From NCBI GenBank assembly GCA_034440615.1, contig JAOTOM010004750.1:248001-312000 (forward strand): a stretch of DNA of 64,000 nucleotides, read 5' to 3'. The translations under genes were made by a program, and so were the position numbers. Below the pieces are notes generated by a model. That model did not search any database. It had not been told where the DNA came from and saw only the letters and a list, made by a program, of their open reading frames with translations. Positions 11,430 to 21,377 of this stretch are shown here, piece after piece. The first letter of the stretch is position 1; the number at the start of each line of letters is the position of its first letter. The DNA comes from Ashinkailepas kermadecensis (lineage: Eukaryota > Arthropoda > Thecostraca > Neolepadidae).

Positions 11430-12110
11430 TCAGAGTTTTACGGTTAGCGCCTTAAACGTTCGAGGAATACAATTTAGCAGATGGCAGACCTGGAACACAT
11501 TTCGCTACGTGTCTTGATGTGATGTTTGCATGACAGGTGACTATCAAATTGTACCTCAAGAAACTTGGCGGCTGGCCTAACTGGGACAGGATTGTCGTTT
11601 AGATCAACGCCCAGTTTCTGGATACATCGTCGGCGGCAGAAATGGATTGCAGACGTTTTGTCGGTTGGAAAACCGGGAAAAAAATTATGACGCTGCAGCT
11701 CTAGAGCTTGATCACTGCAAGCTGCAACTGTCGTGTAATTGCCGACCTATTGGAGGCAGAGGACTAGATTGCGAAATAATCGACGTAACAATCTGATGTT
11801 ACATATGGTGTTACAATCTGAAAAGTCTGATGTGATGTTTTGCGGTAGCTCATCGCCCACGCAATTTATCGTAATGGCAAACAACGTAACACTGGGAACA
11901 CTGCCCTGTGAGACTCCACTGGCTTGTTGGGAACGTTCATACAGCTCGTGTCCCACACGGAAGAATCGCCCATTCAAGAAGTATCGGAGGAAAGTGCCCA
12001 TGTGGCCACGAATTCTACACTTTCGAGCTTCCATCAAAATACCGTGGCATCAGGTGGTACCATATACGGTCCGTTGTTCCACGATGTTTCATAAGATCGC
12101 ACTGACCGCT
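11430..12110 (-). mobile_element. Decayed LINE reverse-transcriptase fragment (I/Jockey-type)
   Basis: Minus-strand translation, with several frame breaks, follows the family order. It shows a palm segment ending GVSQGSVPSVTLFAI (family: GVPQGSVLSVTLF), then the catalytic box as CYVDYFAI (family: YADDFAI, second Asp changed to Tyr), then FPTDKTSAIHFCRRR (family: FSxxKTxxxxF) and AAKFLEVQFDSHLS (family: VKFLGLxFD). Stops and shifts mean it is dead. The neighbouring ends are not defined. It lies in the BTB-ZF intron. It may be the same family as the fragment at 46.2-47.2 kb. Confidence 0.75.
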
Positions 12111-12680
12111 GGTAAATAGGTTGTGAGTTAATAGTAACAATGTCAGCCGTACATGAACCTGTCTGTATTCATTTGCACACACACGAAACCAGAGCAATGT
12201 GCCGGTAGTACTGCGGATCAAATTCATTTTTTTATACAGCTTTAATGTCTAGCGTCCACGCCAGGTGGATAGTAATCCCTGGCGCCAGGTACGCCTGTAG
12301 TCGCGAAAGGCGGCGGGCATGGCAGTAGTGGCTCATTGGTCACCGAGCACCACATCAAACAACTGACACCTTCACCTCCTCACGTATCAGTACGTTAACC
12401 CTCAGCACCGTCGTTCAGCATGCTGTCTGGAGGGCAGGTGTGGGGTCGGCTGCCTGTCCGATGCTTATCCTCGGGTCCCGCATCACAATGCCGCGAAGTA
12501 GTCTGGGGCTCAGCTGGGTGGAGGGACGACCAGCAATGCCTCACCCTGTCCCGAAAAGACGGCACTCGAGTCGATTCGCACGCTCGTGCTTAGTCCCCGA
12601 CTGGATGTGCCAGCTGGCAACTGGCCCGACAAAGGCGGAGACACGAGCTGGACACGCCTGACTGGACTGGTAACTGGACT
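12111..12680. other. No gene recognised
   Basis: Intronic sequence between the LINE fragment and the 33-bp minisatellite. Nothing with a known motif is visible. Confidence 0.4.
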
Positions 12681-12682
12681 TC

Positions 12683-12945
12683 GCTTGGAGCCGCTCCTGC
12701 CCAGCACTCCGCAGTACTAGGAGCCGTTCCTGCCCAACACTCCGTCGTGCTAGGAGCCGCTCCTGCCCAGCACTTCGCCGTGCTAGGAGCCGCTCCTGCC
12801 CACCATTCCGCCGTCCTAGGAGCCGCTCCTGCCCACCATTCCGCCGTGCTAGGATCCGCTCCCGCCCACCACTCCGCCGTGCTAGGAGCCGCTCCTGCCC
12901 AACACTCCGCCGTGCCAGGAGCCGCTCCCGAGAGCGCACCAATAC
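12683..12945. repeat. 33-bp minisatellite, about 8 copies
   Basis: Unit around CTAGGAGCCGCTCCTGCCCA plus CACTCCGCCGTG. GAGCCGCTC is locally palindromic. The frames open on both strands are repeat-derived. Confidence 0.92.
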
Positions 12946-13809
12946 CGTCGGCATTAGTCGCCAACACGGCCTTCACCTCCGCAGTTCATGCAAAACAGCG
13001 GACTCGGGGTGGAGCTGAATAAAGGAGAGGACAAGCACGAAACGCTTCCATTAGCGGAATCGTATAGTGGATAACGTTGCAAGCTTCCGAATTCTGATCT
13101 ATTCAAAGAGCGTGCAAAACGCCAGCCAATCTTTGTTCCTGGTGTTCCTACCGGACCTCCTGCGCAGTGTTGATATTTTCTCAATTCCTCTCTCCCGATT
13201 TTTGTTCGCAAAATATCGCACATATTACACTGTCACTCGTGCATTGTAGGTTATGTCGACACTTTCCATGAACTTGGCTTGAATAAACATATTTTCTGAA
13301 TCATCCACCGCCAACTGAACGCAGTCGTGTTTACGTAGTCGTGCTCATCTTTGGCTGCAAATCGCAGCGAACGTTTACCATCCGCACAAAAACCATTGTA
13401 AATTCATGGGTCATTCTGCCTCATCGCCGTGCTACCCCGGGGCACTTCGGCTTCTGCTTCACCTCGCCCTCATTCAGCATACGACTGGGGGGCACTTCTA
13501 ATGTTCCGATCACAGCCATACAGCCTCCAGCACGGATGGAACTCGTACAGTGACCTGGCCTGGATGCGGCTGGCCCGTCGTCAACATTACGGTGTCAATA
13601 CAGCCTCACATCGATCAAAGATGCCCCGAAGGCAGCTCGGGCTCTTGGAGCGGTCAATATTATCCCAAGATGGTGCCTATTGTGCCTCATTCGCGACAAA
13701 TAGTCTTCACATAGTATGTCAAGTGCATCAACACACACAGATTTACACAATTAAAACGACTCGAGCAACAAAATTGCAAAAAATAATAGAACAAGTCACC
13801 AATGCTACC
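12946..13809. other. No gene recognised
   Basis: Unique intronic sequence. An AATAAA hexamer occurs at about 13280 on +, without an associated gene. Confidence 0.35.
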
Positions 13810-13925
13810 ATTACGTTGAAAATACTGCTACTACCACTACTACTTCTACCGCTACTACTACTGCTACTCTTACTACTACCACTACTTCTAACATTACTGT
13901 TATCACTATGGTTACTGTCATCATA
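13810..13925. repeat. CTA/CTG trinucleotide-rich microsatellite
   Basis: Imperfect (CTACTACTACC)-type tract that keeps Leu-rich or Ser-rich frames open. Confidence 0.85.
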
Positions 13926-13944
13926 AACATGCATACTACTACTA

Positions 13945-14115
13945 TCGGTGGCGGGTAACGATAGCTCAGTCTGTAAGGCGGTCGTGTCTCGATCGCAATC
14001 TCGAATCCCATAACGCGCGGAATTTTCGAGTTCACTGGCACCAATGGCTTGGCAGGTTGGCGATGCTGGGATGGCTTAGCAGTCGAATGGGTCGTAAAAG
14101 AACCCAAGGCTCTTC
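13945..14115 (+). mobile_element. Possible second tRNA-derived SINE
   Basis: The segment GATAGCTCAGTCTGTAAGGC resembles a tRNA D-arm with A box, and TCTCGAATCCC 40 bp on resembles a B box. A non-tRNA body follows, ending near GAACCCAAGGC. TGCATACTA occurs at both edges (13930 and 14120) and could be a short target duplication. It is too decayed to name the tRNA. Confidence 0.45.
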
Positions 14116-14519
14116 ATGGTGCATACTATCGATGCTATCAATGCTAATGATACGAGTCTGAAGACTGTTGTGCATACTTTATTTTGTTCAATCAAAAATA
14201 TGCTGCACTGCCCAGGACTTGAAACAAATGAGACGGAAAACATGCCGCACAAAAACTGTCCGATAATTGATCCGATGCAAAATCATCAGTGTTTTAGGTA
14301 TCCCATTAACACACCATGTACAACTGCATCCGACAATCGCCGAAAACCCGTCCAGACAAACTACACGGACACAAACGGACTTTGGCGGCCGACCGACTAT
14401 GAGTGGGCGGCCAGGTCGACGGCGTGCGAGCAGGAAGAGAGTAACCCACCTGGCGAGACGCCGTTGTACGGTGGACGAGAGGGTCCGGGAAGAGGTGCCA
14501 CAGCCGTCGGCCGTGCAGG

Positions 14520-15170
14520 TACAGTGGGCGCTGAAACACAGCGGATACCGAAACATAGTAAACACTGAAACACAGCGGATACCAGAACACAGAAAACACT
14601 GAAACAGCACACACTGAAACACAGCGGACACCGACACACAGTAAACACTGAAACACAACACACAATGAAACATAGTAAACACTGAAACACAGCACACACT
14701 GAAACACAGTGGACAATGAAACACAGTAAACATTGAAACACAGCGGACACCGACACACAGTAAACACTGAAACACAGCAGACACTAAAACGCAGTAAACT
14801 CTGAAATACAGCACACACTGAAACACAGTGGACACCAAAACACGGCAAACTCTGAAATACAGCACACACTGAAACACAGCACACACTGAAATACAGCACA
14901 CACAAATACAGCACCTACTGCAACACAGTGGATACTGAAACAGGATGGACACCGAAACACAGTCCATGCTGCAAAACGGTCGATACTGAAACAGTGGACA
15001 CCAAAACAGAGTAAACACTGAAACACAGCGGACACCGAAGCCCAGCAGACATTGAAACACAGTAAACACATAAACACAGCGCACACTGAAACAGTGCATA
15101 CTTAAACACAGCGGACATCGGAACACACCACACACTGATACGCAGCAGACGCCGACACTAAACAGGCAGT
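14520..15170. repeat. ACACTGAAACACAG-type minisatellite
   Basis: Imperfect 9/18-bp units such as CACTGAAACACAGCGGACAC and variants with AGTAAACACTG, resuming briefly at 15240-15325. It explains the long Cys/Val/Phe-rich open frames on the minus strand, which are not annotated as genes. Confidence 0.92.
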
Positions 15171-15409
15171 GGGGCCAGGGGTGGGAGCTGCCTCGGGTTA
15201 CCACAGTGGGGTCAGCCATCACTACCTGCCTGGCCATGGGTCTGAAATAACACACAGACGTAACACTGAAATAACACACACTGAAACACAGCGCACACTG
15301 AAGCGGAACACAGTGAGGCGCAGTGGACATTGGGCCGTAACGCATGACACAGCGGGTGCGCTGGCGGCGTGTGCGGTCGTGGCGGACATGCCGCGGCGCC
15401 GGTCCTCAC

Positions 15410-15866
15410 CGTCGGCGCCGGGCGTGGCCAGCGGCGGTGGCGCGGCCGTGGCCGGCTCCGGCACGCCGTAGCCGCCGCCCTCGTACTCGGCCACGTAGCC
15501 GAGCGTCACGTCCAGACTGGCGTCGTCGTCGGTCAGGTCCACCTCGGTCTTCTCCACCTTCACCTCGTCGGCCAGCGGCGGCAGCGCGGGCGCGGGCGGC
15601 CGGTACGGCGAGTAGGCGCCGGCCGGCGGCTGGGCGGCGCTGGGCGGCGGCGGCGGCGGTGGTGGTGGTGGCGGCGGTGGCGGCGACAGCGCCGAGCGCG
15701 CCGAGCACGTGGAGCCGGGCGACTCGGAGCGCGCTGGGTCTGTGGCGGCGCGCCACCGTTTGGCCGGCGGGCTGCCGGGCCGGCCGCGCTCCTGGCGCTG
15801 TGTGACCGACAGTCGGCCGAGCGGAGACCGCAGCGGTGAGGCGGCAGCCGGCTCCTTGGGCTCCGT
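15410..15866 (-). CDS. BTB-ZF gene, exon 3: Pro-rich linker with SUMO-type motifs
   Basis: The acceptor is GTCTCACCCGCAG|ACGGAG (starts 15866, phase 0) and the donor is GCCGACG|GTGAGG (ends 15410, phase 1), giving 152 codons plus one base. The product begins TEPKEPAAASPLRSPLGRL and has a run of 14 prolines encoded by a GGC/GGT repeat (antisense). Then come DEVKVEKTEVDLTDDDAS and a Gly/Pro/Ala-rich end. VKVE matches the sumoylation consensus (about K223 of the protein) and VDLTDDD matches a SUMO-interacting motif. GC content is very high, unlike the AT-rich introns around it. The 5' phase fits exon 2 and the 3' phase fits the zinc-finger exon, which is the main reason to call it coding. Confidence 0.7.
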
Positions 15867-16403
15867 CTGCGGGTGAGACACGTCCGCCGTCACCGGGCTC
15901 CGGCATCCGTGACAGCCGGCATGTGCGAGTCATCACAGTAATCCCAAACATTCAGTGGACGAGCGGAAAACAGAATAAACTCCAAGATATGTATCAACCA
16001 CGTTATTCCCCAAAATTCAGTTGGTCAGCGGAAAACGGAACAAAATCAGAGATAAATGAAAATTGTATCATTATGCAACGCAATTATACGAAATACAATT
16101 ATATTTTGCTAATGTAACAATATCAAATGCAGTGGTAAAGTAAATAAAGTAAAGAACAGAGAAACAACAAATGAAGCAAAACACAACTAAACATACAAAT
16201 GAAGTTTAAAAAAATCAATATTCAAGAAAAGTTGTGAATAATGCGAACAATACCATTAATAACGAATATATCAATAGGAAACTATTGCTTGCTGGGGAAA
16301 TTAGGAGTCACCAAACCACTGAACTACAAATAAAGATCAATGCATTGCCAGATTAAGTTAGATATCAGTGAAAATGGACACCATGGAGACATGTTCGCGC
16401 AGG

Positions 16404-16823
16404 CTGAAATGGACCACATCACCGCCAAGGGTGCCAATCCCGGCCACTGCACCTCACCTTATCCTCGTCCCCGCTGAGGCCGCGGATCTGAAATGGACCA
16501 CATCACCGCCAAGGGTGCCAATCCCGGCCACTGCACCTCACCTTATCCTCGTCCCCGCTGAGGCCGCGGATCTGAAATGGACCACATCACCGCCAAGGGT
16601 GCCAATCCCGGCCACTGCACCTCACCTTATCCTCGTCCCCGCTGAGGCCGCGGATCTGAAATGGACCACATCACCGCCAAGGGTGCCAATCCCGGCCACT
16701 GCACCTCACCTTATCCTCGTCCCCGCTGAGGCCGCGGATCTGAAATGGACCACATCACCGCCAAGGGTGCCAATCCCGGCCACTGCACCTCACCTTATCC
16801 TCGTCCCCGCTGAGGCCGCGGAT
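16404..16823 (-). repeat. 84-bp x5 tandem array carrying the exon 2 3' end and its splice sites
   Basis: Five near-identical 84-bp units. In sense (minus) orientation each holds a 3'-splice-like TGGTCCATTTCAG, then 30 nt coding for IRGLSGDEDK, then the donor AAG|GTGAGG and 54 nt of intron sequence. The first unit overlaps the real end of exon 2. The extra 30-nt blocks lie at 16739-16710, 16655-16626, 16571-16542 and 16487-16458. Because 30 and 84 are both multiples of three, every extra block would be in frame if spliced in. Reading straight through any unit hits a TGA shortly after the donor. Confidence 0.85.
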
Positions 16824-16970
16824 CTGCAGCATCTCGGCTGTCTTGATGAAGCTGGCCAGCTGACTCTGCGTCACGTTCACGCTGCCCTTGTAGATGAACT
16901 CCACAATGCTGTACAGGTCGACGGCCGACGTGTCCTTCAGGAAGATCAGCATCTGCTGGCACGGGTGCTC
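16794..16970 (-). CDS. BTB-ZF gene, exon 2: second half of BTB domain
   Basis: Fifty-nine codons in phase 0 at both ends. The acceptor is CGCTTTCCAG|GAGCAC (exon starts 16970) and the donor is GATAAG|GTGAGG (exon ends 16794). The product begins EHPCQQMLIFLKD and contains YSIVEFIYKGSVNV and FIKTAEMLQIRGL, the classic second half of an arthropod BTB fold (family pattern: PCxHPIxxLKDV, FMYKGEVNV, LKTAExLxIKGL). Joined to exon 1 it reads LLK-EHPCQQ without a gap in the domain. The last 30 nt plus the intron start are the founder copy of an 84-bp tandem array. Confidence 0.85.
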
Positions 16971-18057
16971 CTGGAAAGCGGAACAGAACAGCATGAGCGG
17001 TACGCTTGGTCCACTCACCGCGTGCGCCGAGTAGTTTCGATTCCACAAGACTCTGAACGCCTCTACAGATGACTGATACTGAGCAGCTCCAATTAATCCG
17101 AGGCGCCACTGATCGAATAAGAGCAGTACATATATTGCGATGACGCACAGTTGCACGTTCAGTAACGCTAGGTCGACGGGTCACAGCCCTGCCCGAGCAT
17201 TTCTACATTTGGGGGTGAGACGACATCCGTGGGAATAAGTTTGCGCCAACCCACCACAGCTTCATAGACATCGTCCACGCATATCACCCTTACATGGACC
17301 ATGGACAAAGGCGAAGTAACCGGTTACGCATTGTTGCGTTTCGCGGCAAGTCTAACTTGTTCGTCCCTACAACACAATGAAACACAATTTACAATTCGAG
17401 AAATAATGCTTCATGCCGACACCACAATGAAAGATCAGTTTCGGGATACCGTGAGGCTACATCATGTAATTAGACAATGGACCATGTAGTTATACCATGG
17501 ACCATGTAGTTAGATTACGGGCCATGCAGTTAGGCTATGTAGTTAGATCATGGACATTGTATATGGATATCCATGGATCATGGAATCTATATACATTATA
17601 TGTGAAGAGTGAAATGTGCTATATGTGTGCACTGCACGTGACAAGTTAAAAAACATGTATTTTTCATCAGTCACAATACGAAGAATGCTGACATGTGGTA
17701 CCAATATTCTGATTATAGTGTAGAAAATGCAACGTCAAATTCACAAGTTTCATTGGACAAATTAGTGCAGTCCACACTTGATAAGTTCGCCGAATGGTGG
17801 CAGCACCGTCGACCGTGCTCTTCAGTTGTTCCCATTACACTAGTTAGTTAGTTATTTGGGTTTTAGGGCGCATCAACTGCATTGGTTATACAGCGCCCTT
17901 CCCATTACACTAGATGGGGAACGTTTTTAGCTGCTTTTTGTGGTGTACTGTGGTTCTTACCACCAAATACACAAAGATACGGGTCGCCATTTTTGTTCCG
18001 CCAGAAGAAAGCACCGAAATGACACCCTAACTGCACACCATGCAATTGTACAACTGC
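16971..18057. other. Intron 1 of the BTB-ZF gene
   Basis: Includes a consensus donor (GCG|GTGAGT near 17017) only 48 nt upstream of the exon 2 acceptor, imperfect 22-bp repeats around GACCATGTAGTTA (17465-17545), and the micro-insertion at 17844. No other exon is recognised. Confidence 0.5.
17844..17898 (-). mobile_element. 55-bp insertion of a SINE/LINE 3' end with 15-bp target duplication
   Basis: Flanked by identical TTCCCATTACACTAG (17829-17843 and 17899-17913). Sense sequence begins GGGCGCTGTATAACCAATGC and ends in a CTAACTAA tail. This is a severely 5'-truncated copy of the short family seen also at 19742, 35486, 38667 and 42512. Confidence 0.88.
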
Positions 18058-18161
18058 TTACCTTGAGGAGATCCCTGAAGTATGGACTGCAGGCCGACAG
18101 CATCATTATGTGTGCCTTCACCCGCTGACCCTCACAGCACAGTGTGATGTCCACCAGCTCC
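18058..18161 (-). pseudogene. Tandem duplicate of the 3' half of BTB exon 1 with its splice donor
   Basis: A 104-bp second copy directly follows exon 1 in the sense direction. It repeats from the GAGCTGGTGGACATC segment (Glu-Leu-Val-Asp-Ile) to CTCAAG|GTAAGC, so it carries its own GT donor. It differs from the parent at few positions (for example an Arg to Ile change in KAHRMML). The period is not a multiple of three. Reading through from the first donor enters the copy out of frame and stops quickly. It lacks a convincing acceptor of its own and is probably an intronic relic, though the spare donor could compete during splicing. Confidence 0.75.
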
Positions 18162-18165
18162 TTAC

Positions 18166-18348
18166 CTTGAGGAGATCCCTGAAGTACGGACTGCAGGCCG
18201 ACAGCATCATCCTGTGTGCCTTCACCCGCTGACCCTCACAGCACAGTGTGATGTCCACCAGCTCCTCGTCTTGCCGCAGGTGGTCGAACAGTGACGTCAC
18301 ACTGCTCTGGAAGCCGTCCCACTTGAGACAGAACTTCTGGCCGTCCAT
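18166..18348 (-). CDS. BTB-ZF gene, exon 1: start and first half of BTB domain
   Basis: Sixty-one codons beginning [17 protein letters not shown] and ending FRDLLK at a phase-0 donor (CTCAAG|GTAAGG, exon ends 18166). The chosen ATG (18348-18346) lies in ACCATGG, a strong Kozak context, immediately after a possible acceptor (GTCCACAG|ACC), so a 5' untranslated exon may be spliced on at 18351. The motifs [35 protein letters not shown] are diagnostic of the arthropod BTB family (Bric-a-brac, Tramtrack, Lola). Family knowledge: this half holds the dimer-swap strand and helices A1-A3. The 3' half of this exon, with its donor, is duplicated just downstream at 18161-18058. Confidence 0.85.
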
Positions 18349-18366
18349 GGTCTGTGGACGGTACAA

Positions 18367-19169
18367 GAGTTATCACGCGGTCGGAGGTAGCATACTCAGC
18401 AGATGAGGCATGAACCTTACAGTGTGGAACAGTTCGATCCAAATATCATTACCAGAAGACAGTTTGTTAGTCATTTAAGATTTGGGGTGCTTTGACCAAA
18501 ATGTATGATCATTTAACACCCGTGAACAGAACGCAGAAGCCATGGGGATGCACAAACAGTACCTTGCAAAGATCACACAAAAGCACCATGACTATTGTAT
18601 ACTCTTTCTCAGGATGTCTTTCCAGCAAGTGGCTTCATAATATTTCGCTTTGTGCATTCTTGATTTTGCGTCACCAACAGGAAATCCCATTTACATAATG
18701 GAGCATGACTGACACGAAAAACCAAACTGGCCATCTAATATTGCCAGGATGTGTGAATAAGTGTGCCTGAGTGATTCCACAAGTCAAGGTGAATATCAGG
18801 GGAACATCCTGATACTAACGATATACCTACACGGCAGATTTCACATATCAATTGCACTAGCAGAGTGACCCAATAGGTGGTCAACACCAATACCGAAACA
18901 CCGACCAATGTTTGGCTAAATTAGTCATAAAGAAGGCTGCTAAAGACTACCAGGTTTCGAACAGTTGAACAACAGACTGGTTTATGGTTAATCACTATAC
19001 TTTTCATAAGTGGGTGACCAATAATGAGCAAATGGAAGAATGCCATGAACAAATGAGTGACCATGAAGAAAATACAAGGGCATTGCAGACAAGTAGGTAA
19101 TCAATAACCAGAAGATGGGCCAATGGGCAATCAATAAGAAGTTCAGCTGAATTAATGCATGTCTACTGG
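18367..19169. other. No gene recognised upstream of the BTB start
   Basis: AT-rich unique sequence where a promoter or 5' untranslated exon would be expected. I could not place either. Confidence 0.35.
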
Positions 19170-19965
19170 TCAACCCAGAGTGAGGATTTACATGAGGGAT
19201 GTGGATATACCCAAGGGATGGGGATCTACACAAGGGGTGGGGATCTACACAAGATGTGGGACCTACACAAGGGATGGGAATCTTCATGAAGGATGGGCAT
19301 CTGCACAAGGGATGGGGATCTACATGAGGGAAGCGATCTACATCAGAGGTGGGGATCTACATGAGGGGTGGGTATCTACATGAGGGGTGAGGATCTAATG
19401 ACAGATGGGAATCAACATGAGGGGTGGGACCCACACAAGGGATGGGTATATACATGAGGGGTGGGGATCTACACAAGGGGTGAGGATCTACATGAGGGGT
19501 GGGTATCTACATGAGGGACAAGTATCTACATGAGGAGTGAGGATTTACATGATGGGTGAGGTCTACATGAGTGGGGGGATGTGCATGAGGGGTGGGTATC
19601 TACATGAGGGACAAGTATCTACATGAGGGTGGGAATCTACATGAGGGGTGGGGATCTACACAAGGGGTGGAGATCTACATGAGGGGTGGGTATCTACATG
19701 AGGGACAAGTATCTACATGAGGGGTGAGGCTCGGGATGATTTTGGTTGGTTATTTGGGCTTACGGGCGCATCGACTGCGTTGGTCATACAGCGCTCTGGA
19801 TGATGGGTGGGGATCTACATGAGGGGTGGGTATCACATGAGGGGCAAGTATCTACATGAGGGGCAAGTATCTACATAAGGGGTGAGGATCTACATGAGGG
19901 GTGAGGATCTACATGAGGGGTGGGGATCTACATGAGGGCTGGTGATCTACATGAGGGGTGGGGTA
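19170..19965. repeat. 18-20-bp minisatellite, ACATGAGGGGTGGGGATCT type
   Basis: About 40 imperfect units, interrupted at 19740-19797 by a short retroposed insertion. Confidence 0.92.
19742..19797 (-). mobile_element. About 56-bp SINE 3'-end insertion inside the minisatellite
   Basis: GGTTGGTTATTTGGGCTTAC...CATACAGCGCT on +, i.e. the same 3' module as 17844-17898. A short GGATGAT repeat on both sides is a possible, imperfect target duplication. Confidence 0.7.
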
Positions 19966-20283
19966 AAATACTCTTTGCCAGTCACAGACTACCACACCTT
20001 CTTCCAATGCACTATCAAAGAAGATAAAGTTGCAGTTGTCCTGGCTCAGAAGAGCTGTAACATCAGCTGATAAGCCATGCAGCAATGATGGAACAATGGT
20101 GCACACTTATGTGCATACATGAGTGTGTAGCATATGATCACCAGATTATGCTGGTGCAGTTTGAAAGTGTGGTGACAGTATGCTATATGCAAGGAAACAG
20201 TGGTTGCATGCAGTATTATAAGTATGGCAGTTCAAAGGAGATCTTCAGCATGCAGGATGCTTGGGAGAGGTACAGCCAGGTGC

Positions 20284-20342
20284 ACACTCAGGACTACAGG
20301 ACTACAGGACTACAGGACTACAGAACTACAGGCCTACAGGCT
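20284..20342. repeat. Short 10-bp tandem (GACTACAGGA)n
   Basis: About five to six units of GACTACAGGA with point changes. Confidence 0.85.
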
Positions 20343-20764
20343 GCATCCCAGATGTGTGGTGCCAACTGGCAAACAAAAAACAGGGGATGGCATGGAGGAA
20401 AGAGAAAAGAATTAAATCAATCATCATGACATACCATACTATTGTGAGTGCCAGATTCCCATCATAATTTTGTTACCAAGTTCATCATTTTCCTAGCACA
20501 TAAAATGTGTTGATTTGTACTGATTCAAGAAGCCAACATTGCTATCATTTTCCCTTGCAAATCAGATCATCACTGAATTAATTATTCATAATGTCTGTCA
20601 TTAATGTCATTAAGATGCACTTGTTCTAGTTCTATATTTTAGTTCTCCATTGGTCATCCTAGAATATAGTCCCAGGAAATGCTGCAAAGTGGCATGAATT
20701 GGTAGGAAGGATCAAGATACTGGGTGCATCCTCATTTCCTGAAACAAGGAGACATGTGTGATTG

Positions 20765-20812
20765 TGGTACTATTCATCACCACAGGAAGGATACAGGAAG
20801 GAGATTGTGGTG
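20765..20812. repeat. Minisatellite remnant left of the CR1 insertion
   Basis: CATCACCACAGGAAGGATAC plus AGGAAGGAGATTGTGGTGT matches the array resuming at 24961, showing that the LINE landed inside the array. Confidence 0.85.
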
Positions 20813-20977
20813 TCATAAAGTCATAAAGTATAAAGTATTAAGGCTTAATAAGAGCCACAGGGGCCCATCTGGGTTAAGCCTATCTAGAAAAGGTACTAGA
20901 ATGTACATACTCCCACCCCAATCAATCCCTTATCCCAAGTTCCTAGGAAGCTATATATCCCAGCCCATCTAACACCA

Positions 20978-21345
20978 CTCACTTGCTACCGCCTAACACC
21001 CTCAATAATCACAAGCTCCTCCCATCACACCCATCGTGCCACCATAGACAACCTCATCAGCATCACATCCCGAAGGAAGGTGCCGAATCCACTGCTAGGC
21101 ACATCCCACAGAAATTCATAAAGCGTTCAGACTTAATAAGAGACTCACTTGCTATTGCATAATACACTCAACAATTACAAACTCCTCCCATCATACCTAG
21201 TGTGCTACCATAGACAATCTCATCAGTATCACATCCCGAAGGAAGGTGCTGAATCCACTGCTAGGTACACCCTATATAAAGTTATAAAGCATTTAGACTT
21301 AATAAGAGACTCACTTGCTATTTCATAACACAGTCAACAATTACA
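20978..21345 (-). repeat. Tandem ~165-bp repeats in the CR1 3' untranslated region
   Basis: Units starting CTCACTTGCTA (+) at 20979, 21147 and 21311 share CTCCTCCCATCA, CATCACATCCCGAAGGAAGG and CATAAAG...AGACTTAATAAGAG. Two complete units and a third partial one. Each carries a copy of the CATAAAG-like terminal motif, suggesting duplication at the 3' end. Confidence 0.85.
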
Positions 21346-21377
21346 AACTCCTCCCAACTCCCACTCCTCCCTGTCGA

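Larger units (their letters stand above)
3812..18348 (-). other. Gene span: BTB/POZ zinc-finger transcription factor (lola/tramtrack-like), four exons
   Basis: Inferred gene built from four separate minus-strand exons: 18348-18166, 16970-16794, 15866-15410 and 4176-3812. Coding lengths 183+177+457+365 nt total 1182 nt, giving 393 residues plus stop. Junction phases are 0, 0 and 1, and each donor and acceptor obeys GT/AG. Order of domains is an N-terminal BTB dimerisation domain (1-120), a low-complexity Pro-rich linker (121-272), two C2H2 fingers (277-324) and a Gln/Glu/Ala-rich tail. BTB-zinc-finger proteins of this arthropod group are nuclear, dimerise through BTB and bind DNA through the fingers; lola-type genes swap alternative C-terminal finger-pair exons. 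The 11.2-kb last intron could hide other finger exons, but I found none. The ortholog is not identified, and no 5' untranslated exon or promoter could be placed. Confidence 0.75.

Noticed and set aside
14188..15345. 385-codon Cys/Val/Phe-rich frame resembling a membrane protein
   Set aside because: It translates an ACACTGAAACACAG-type minisatellite; the hydrophobicity is a composition effect.
17000..17060. Extra BTB-ZF exon ending at the GCG|GTGAGT donor
   Set aside because: Exon 1 to exon 2 joins give an ungapped BTB domain, and no acceptor with homologous sequence lies upstream.
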